Assembly: GCF_017652985.1 (NCBI RefSeq) | Contig: NZ_JAGGDJ010000033.1 | Coordinates: 1-62,052, forward strand | DNA from: Paenibacillus artemisiicola | Lineage (GTDB): Bacteria; Bacillota; Bacilli; Paenibacillales; Paenibacillaceae | DNA: 62,052 nucleotides | Reading direction: 5' to 3' | Shown: piece after piece, positions 58,258-62,052 of the stretch | Layout: each line of letters opens with the position of its first letter | How positions within the stretch are numbered: the first letter of the stretch is position 1 | Notes under the pieces: generated by a model | What the model was told of the DNA's origin: nothing | Seen by the model: only the letters and a program-made list of their open reading frames with translations | Databases searched by the model: none | Program-made: the position numbers and the translations under genes

Positions 58258-59604
58258 TTGAAGACATTCGGAAGTAGAGGATTCGGAAGGAACGGATATC
58301 GGAAGGCGCTGCCGGTCGTGCTGGCGCTCGTGATGGCGTTCGTCCTGTCGGCCTGCTCGGGCGGCGGCGATTCCGGGAACGCGGCGAACGGCGGCAACGG
58401 CGGCGCCGGGGCCGGGACGGGCAAGAAGCAGACCATCACCGTCTGGCACGGCGCCGGCGGCGAGGGCGGCAAGTTCCTGGACGGGCTCGTCAAGGAATAC
58501 AACGACAGCCAGTCGGCCGTTCAGGTGAAGCTGGTGTTCGTCGACCCGAACACGATGGTGCAGAAGCTGACGGCCGCCGCGGCCGGCAAGGCGCTTCCGG
58601 ACGCCGGGCTCTTGATGTGGCCGCAGTGGGCCGGCCCGCTCAAGGACGTCATTCTGCCGCTCGACGAGAAGATCGCGGCCGAGCCGGACAAGTGGAAGGA
58701 CTCGGACTTCCTCGACAACCTGCTGGACGGCAACGTCCGCTTCGGCGGCGTGACGTACGGCTTCCCGATGGAGACGAACAACCTGGCGCTCTATTACAAC
58801 AAGAAGCTGTTCGCCGAGGCGAACGTGCAGCCGCCGGCCACCTGGGACGAGCTCGTCGCGGCCGCCCAGAAGCTGACCAATCCGTCCAAGAAGCAGTGGG
58901 GCATCGAGCTCCCGACGACCAAGGGCGGCACGCTGGACTTCATCTGGGATACGTTCCTGTGGCAGGCGGGCGGCGAATACGCCAACCCGGAAGGCACGGA
59001 CATCCTGTTCAACAGCGACGCCGGCGAGCAGGCGACCCAGCTGTGGGTCGATCTCGTGAACAAATACAAGGCGGCCAGCATCGCGCCGCCGCAAAACGGC
59101 TTCCAGACCGGCCTGATCGCCATGACGCTGACCGGCCCGTGGTCGATTCCCGGCTACAAGGCGGCCAAGCTCGACTTCGGCGTCGTGCCGCTGCCGGCAG
59201 GTCCGTCCGGCAAGGCGACGAGCCTCGGCGGCACGAACAATTTCATCTTCAAATCGACGCCGGAGAAGGAGAACGCCGCGTGGGATTTCCTCACCTGGCT
59301 CGCGTCGCCCGAGATTTCCGCGAAGTTCGCTGCGGGCTACGGCTCCATCCCGGTCCGCCAATCCGCGGCGGAGCAGAAGGCATGGACCGACTTCGTCGCG
59401 TCGACGCCGGAAATCAAGGTCCATCAGGACTCGTACGCCTTCGGCAAAATCCGGCCGTACAACCTGACGACCTACGCCGAGATCTCGGACATCGTCTCCG
59501 AGCACATCGAAGCCGCGCTGCAGAACAAGGAAACGCCGGAAACGGCCATGAAGAAAGCCTACGACGAAAGCAAGCCGCTCGTGAAAACATGGGTTACGCC
59601 ATAG
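58258..59604 (+). CDS. Carbohydrate ABC importer substrate-binding lipoprotein
   Basis: A 448-residue CUT1 binding protein. Signal peptide and lipobox are ALVMAFVLSACSGG, followed by a Gly/Asn-rich tether. The mature protein begins KQTITVWHGAGGEGGKFLDGLVKEYNDSQSAVQVKLVF and has the SBP_bac family pattern (YGFPMETNNLALYYNKKLF; LTGPWSIPGYKAAKLDFGVVPLP). The start is TTG at 58258, supported by GGAGGGG 6 bases upstream. The sugar is unknown; oligosaccharides are typical. Confidence 0.94.
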   Translation: MKTFGSRGFGRNGYRKALPVVLALVMAFVLSACSGGGDSGNAANGGNGGAGAGTGKKQTITVWHGAGGEGGKFLDGLVKEYNDSQSAVQVKLVFVDPNTMVQKLTAAAAGKALPDAGLLMWPQWAGPLKDVILPLDEKIAAEPDKWKDSDFLDNLLDGNVRFGGVTYGFPMETNNLALYYNKKLFAEANVQPPATWDELVAAAQKLTNPSKKQWGIELPTTKGGTLDFIWDTFLWQAGGEYANPEGTDILFNSDAGEQATQLWVDLVNKYKAASIAPPQNGFQTGLIAMTLTGPWSIPGYKAAKLDFGVVPLPAGPSGKATSLGGTNNFIFKSTPEKENAAWDFLTWLASPEISAKFAAGYGSIPVRQSAAEQKAWTDFVASTPEIKVHQDSYAFGKIRPYNLTTYAEISDIVSEHIEAALQNKETPETAMKKAYDESKPLVKTWVTP

Positions 59605-59689
59605 GCGGGGTCGAAAGGGGAGGCGCGCCTCCCCTTCGTCGTTTCTAGCGCCCGCAAGGCGGATCCCCGGAAAGAGGTGAAGCGTCCCA

Positions 59690-60586
59690 ATGAAAGCATT
59701 TCGCCGCCTGTTCGGCAAAGACGCGCCCGTCGCTTGGGTGCTGCTGGCCCCGAACATGGTCTGGACCCTGGTATTCACGGTGTTCGCGCTCTACTACTCG
59801 ATCTATCTCAGCTTCCAGGAAGTGGACGTGTTCTCGGGCAATAACCGCTTCATCGGGCTCGACAACTACAAGCAGTCGTTCGCCGACCCCGTGTTCGGAT
59901 CTTCGCTGTGGCACACGACGCTGTTCACGCTCGTCACCGTCCCGCTGTCGATGGCGATCGCGGTCGTCGTCGCGGTGCTGCTGAACGGCCGCATCAAGGG
60001 GCGCACGATCATGCGCGGCGCCTTCTTCCTGCCGTCGATCCTGCCGATCATCGCGATCGCGCAGGTATGGATCTGGATCTACGAGCCGAGCTACGGCCTG
60101 CTGAACTTCGCGCTGGAGCATCTCGGCGTCACGCATCCCGACAATCCGATCAAGTGGCTCGTCTCGCCCGACACCGCCATGCTGGCCGTCATCGTCTTCG
60201 CGGTGTGGAAGGGCTTCGGCTACAACATGGTCATCTACCTCGCCGCGCTGCAGGGCATCTCCCGCTCGCTTTACGAAGCGGCCGAGATCGACGGGGCGAG
60301 CCCCGTGCAGAAGTTTCTGAGCATTACGGTGCCGGGACTGCGGCCGGCGACGTTCTTCATATTGATCACGTCCGTCAGCGGCGCCTTCCAAACCTTCGGC
60401 GAGGTGTACGCGCTCACGAACGGCGGACCGATGAACGCCACCAACATGATCGCGTTCTACATCTATCAATACGCCTTCCAGTTCTTCAAAATCGGCCGCG
60501 GGGCCGCGGTCAGCGTCGTGCTGTTCGTGCTGCTCTTCGCGCTGACGGCCTGGCAGTGGCGATCCTATCAGCGCAAAGAAGTGTGA
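59690..60586 (+). CDS. Carbohydrate ABC importer permease 1 (MalF type)
   Basis: A 298-residue permease with six membrane helices. The EAA coupling loop reads LYEAAEIDGASPVQKFLSITVPGLRPA. The N-terminus (AWVLLAPNMVWTLVFTVFALYYSIYLSF) is typical of CUT1 MalF/UgpA. GAGGTGAAG precedes the ATG. No ATPase gene is present in the operon, so a shared MsmX-type ATPase must serve it. Confidence 0.95.
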   Translation: MKAFRRLFGKDAPVAWVLLAPNMVWTLVFTVFALYYSIYLSFQEVDVFSGNNRFIGLDNYKQSFADPVFGSSLWHTTLFTLVTVPLSMAIAVVVAVLLNGRIKGRTIMRGAFFLPSILPIIAIAQVWIWIYEPSYGLLNFALEHLGVTHPDNPIKWLVSPDTAMLAVIVFAVWKGFGYNMVIYLAALQGISRSLYEAAEIDGASPVQKFLSITVPGLRPATFFILITSVSGAFQTFGEVYALTNGGPMNATNMIAFYIYQYAFQFFKIGRGAAVSVVLFVLLFALTAWQWRSYQRKEV

Positions 60587-60607
60587 TTACGGAGGGAGGA
60601 ATCGGCC

Positions 60608-61441
60608 GTGAGCCTGACCGTCAAACGAGTCGGCATGTCCGTCGTCTACCTGGCGCTCGTCGGCACGGTGCTGTTGACCGTGCTGCCGTTGTTCTGGATG
60701 ATCTCGACGTCGCTCAAATCCGCCTCGGAAGTGTTTGCCTATCCCCCGAAGCTGCTGCCGTCCGGCCTGCAGTGGGACAATTATTCGAACGCGTGGGACA
60801 TGGCCCCGTGGGGCCGCTATTTCCTGAACACGGCGCTGTACACCGTCTGCACGGTGCTCGGCGTGCTCGCGACCTCCGTCATGAGCGGCTACGCGTTCGC
60901 CAAGCTGGACTTTAAAGGACGGGATTCGATGTTCATGGCCTACGTGGGCACGATGATGATTCCCGCGCAGGTGACGATCATTCCGGTGTTCGTCATCCTG
61001 TCGAAGCTGCACTGGGTCGACACGTACGCCGGCCTGATCGTGCCCGGCCTGACCGGCGCGTTCGGCTGCTTCCTCTTGCGGCAGTTCATCGCCACCATCC
61101 CGAGCGAAATCATCGAGTCCGGTCTGATCGACGGGGCGGGCCACCTGAAAATATTGCGGGCCATCGTGGCGCCGCTGCTGTACCCGGCGCTCGCGACGCT
61201 CGGCATCTTCACGTTCATGGGGACGTGGAACAACTTCTTCTGGCCGCTCGTCGTCACGAACAGCGAGGATCTGCGCACCGTGCAGATCGGGCTCAGCTCC
61301 TTCCAGACCCAGTACGGCACCGCCGACTGGGGCGCGATGATGGCCGCCGCGACGCTCGTGAGCGCGCCGGTGCTCATCGTCTTCTTCTTCGCGCAGAAAT
61401 ATTTCATCGAAGGCATTACGATGACGGGCATCAAGGGCTGA
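60608..61441 (+). CDS. Carbohydrate ABC importer permease 2 (MalG type)
   Basis: A 277-residue permease with six helices. The EAA loop reads PSEIIESGLIDGAGHLKILRAIVAPLLYPALATLGIFTFMGTWNNFFWPL. The start is GTG at 60608, with GGAGGGAGG 7 bases upstream. It lies 21 bases behind permease 1. It is the last gene of the importer operon, before a long hairpin. Confidence 0.95.
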   Translation: MSLTVKRVGMSVVYLALVGTVLLTVLPLFWMISTSLKSASEVFAYPPKLLPSGLQWDNYSNAWDMAPWGRYFLNTALYTVCTVLGVLATSVMSGYAFAKLDFKGRDSMFMAYVGTMMIPAQVTIIPVFVILSKLHWVDTYAGLIVPGLTGAFGCFLLRQFIATIPSEIIESGLIDGAGHLKILRAIVAPLLYPALATLGIFTFMGTWNNFFWPLVVTNSEDLRTVQIGLSSFQTQYGTADWGAMMAAATLVSAPVLIVFFFAQKYFIEGITMTGIKG

Positions 61442-61442
61442 A

Positions 61443-61502
61443 CAAGCGACAAGGGCTCCGCCGCCGCCAGGGATCATGGCGGGGCGGAGCCCTTGTCGCT
61501 TG
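61443..61502. terminator. 20-bp perfect hairpin between convergent units
   Basis: Arms at 61443-61462 and 61483-61502 are fully complementary. There is no T-run, but the stem strength and position just after the permease stop support a termination role. Confidence 0.65.
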
Positions 61503-61512
61503 CGGCGGTCCT

Positions 61513-61932
61513 TCAGCCGCGGGACGCGCGGGACGCGCCGCGCGCGAACCGCTCCGGCGCGAAGCTCGCCGCCGCTTCCGGCTCCGGCGGCCGGCCCTGC
61601 AGCAGGCCGCCGATCAGCGCGGCGGTCGCCGGGGCGAGCAGAATGCCGTTGCGGTAGTGGCCGGCCGCGAGCAGCGCGTCCGGACTGCCGGGGACGGCGC
61701 CGATGAGCGGCCGCCCGTCGACCGTGGCCGGCCGCAGCCCCGCCCACGTCATGGCGGGCGCGCGCCCGGCGAGGAACGGGAACACCCGCGGCGTCCAGCG
61801 GGTCAGCCGCGCGATGCCGCGCTCCGTGACGGAGGCATCGTAGCCCGCCGCGTCCTCGGAGGCGCCGCAGACGAGCCGGCCGTCCCGCTTCTGCACCCAG
61901 TACGCCTGGCTCGAGAACACCATGTGCCGCAC
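61513..61932 (-). pseudogene. ThiO-like FAD amine oxidase, 3' fragment
   Basis: The 139 residues match only the C-terminal third of glycine oxidase/ThiO: QAYWVQKRDGRLVCGA, TWAGLRPATVDGRPLIGAVPGS, LAAGHYRNGILLAPATAALIGG, FAPERF. The FAD-binding N-terminus is absent, and an in-frame TAA lies two codons upstream of 61932, where the sequence turns into part of another gene. It is therefore a truncated copy, a rearrangement junction, or an assembly join. Confidence 0.75.
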
Positions 61933-62052
61933 GGATTACAACGAGGAGCTGGTGAGCCGCTTCCGCCAAGAAGTGCTGACGCACATCGTGCCCGTCGCCA
62001 CGAAGCTGAAGGAGCGCCAGCGCGGCCGCATCGGCGTGGACCGGCTCCGGTA
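61922..62052 (+). CDS. M3-family oligoendopeptidase, internal fragment
   Basis: Forty-four codons run off the right edge: MCRTDYNEELVSRF, then RQEVLTHIVPVATKL, then KERQRGRIGVDRLRY. This matches the interior (around residue 200) of Bacillus-type M3 oligopeptidases, where RTDYN and HIVPVATKL are conserved. The N-terminal 200 residues are missing, because the DNA to the left belongs to the thiO-like fragment on the other strand. The active-site HExxH lies outside the window. Confidence 0.65.
   Translation, partial: MCRTDYNEELVSRFRQEVLTHIVPVATKLKERQRGRIGVDRLR

Overview
The window comes from a GC-rich, spore-former-type Gram-positive of the Paenibacillaceae (Cohnella/Paenibacillus-like). The signs are an SLH-domain surface protein, a YesM/YesN sensor pair beside a CUT1 sugar importer without its own ATPase, a MerR-TipAS regulator, a YkkCD-like SMR pair, strong GGAGG ribosome sites and U-tract terminators. 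No rRNA, tRNA, CRISPR, phage or transposase gene was seen. Positions, spacers and palindromes were read by eye; no search or folding program was run.

Layout. 1-4.6 kb: prmC (cut by the left edge), prfA, ychF, a zinc-ribbon membrane protein and a 48-residue protein. 4.7-12.7 kb: a TipAL-like regulator with a 19-bp-spacer promoter, a two-component system with a fused cytochrome b/molybdopterin oxidoreductase, a repeat-rich gap, trxA behind an Rrf2 regulator, a DUF72 gene and a LysR gene. 12.8-17.6 kb: an iron/organophosphate-type ABC importer with a metallophosphatase. 17.9-21.9 kb: a DsbA-like protein, a YjgB-like secreted protein, TetR plus an SMR pair, a second repeat-rich gap, and ynfA.

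22.0-29.1 kb: five co-directional genes encode an EPSP-synthase-like protein, an acyl-CoA ligase, an acyl-CoA dehydrogenase, a 2,4-dienoyl-CoA-reductase-type flavoenzyme and a FabL-like enoyl reductase. This is the enzyme set expected for turning shikimate into cyclohexanecarboxyl-CoA, the starter of omega-cyclohexyl fatty acids. This is the leading metabolic hypothesis for the window.

29.3-35.0 kb: a GTP cyclohydrolase II-like protein, a GH3 lipoprotein, an esterase and an AlkD-like gene. 33.8-41.1 kb: nitrite/nitrate assimilation (hemD, nirD, nirB, an ANTAR regulator, narK, mobA). One TnrA/GlnR-type box between nirB and the ANTAR gene supplies the -35 hexamer in both directions, and a second overlaps the narK promoter. 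The nirB and narK leaders each carry two AnnGnn hexaloop hairpins, the second overlapping an intrinsic terminator, so nitrogen status and ANTAR antitermination probably act together.

41.4-48.4 kb: a nitroreductase, glnS, and a MarR regulator with a heterodimeric ABC exporter. 48.7-54.4 kb: a giant SLH protein of about 1894 residues. 54.7-61.4 kb: YesN, YesM and a CUT1 sugar importer. At the right edge a 3' piece of a thiO-like gene abuts, head to head, an internal piece of an M3 oligopeptidase gene, which suggests a rearrangement or an assembly join.
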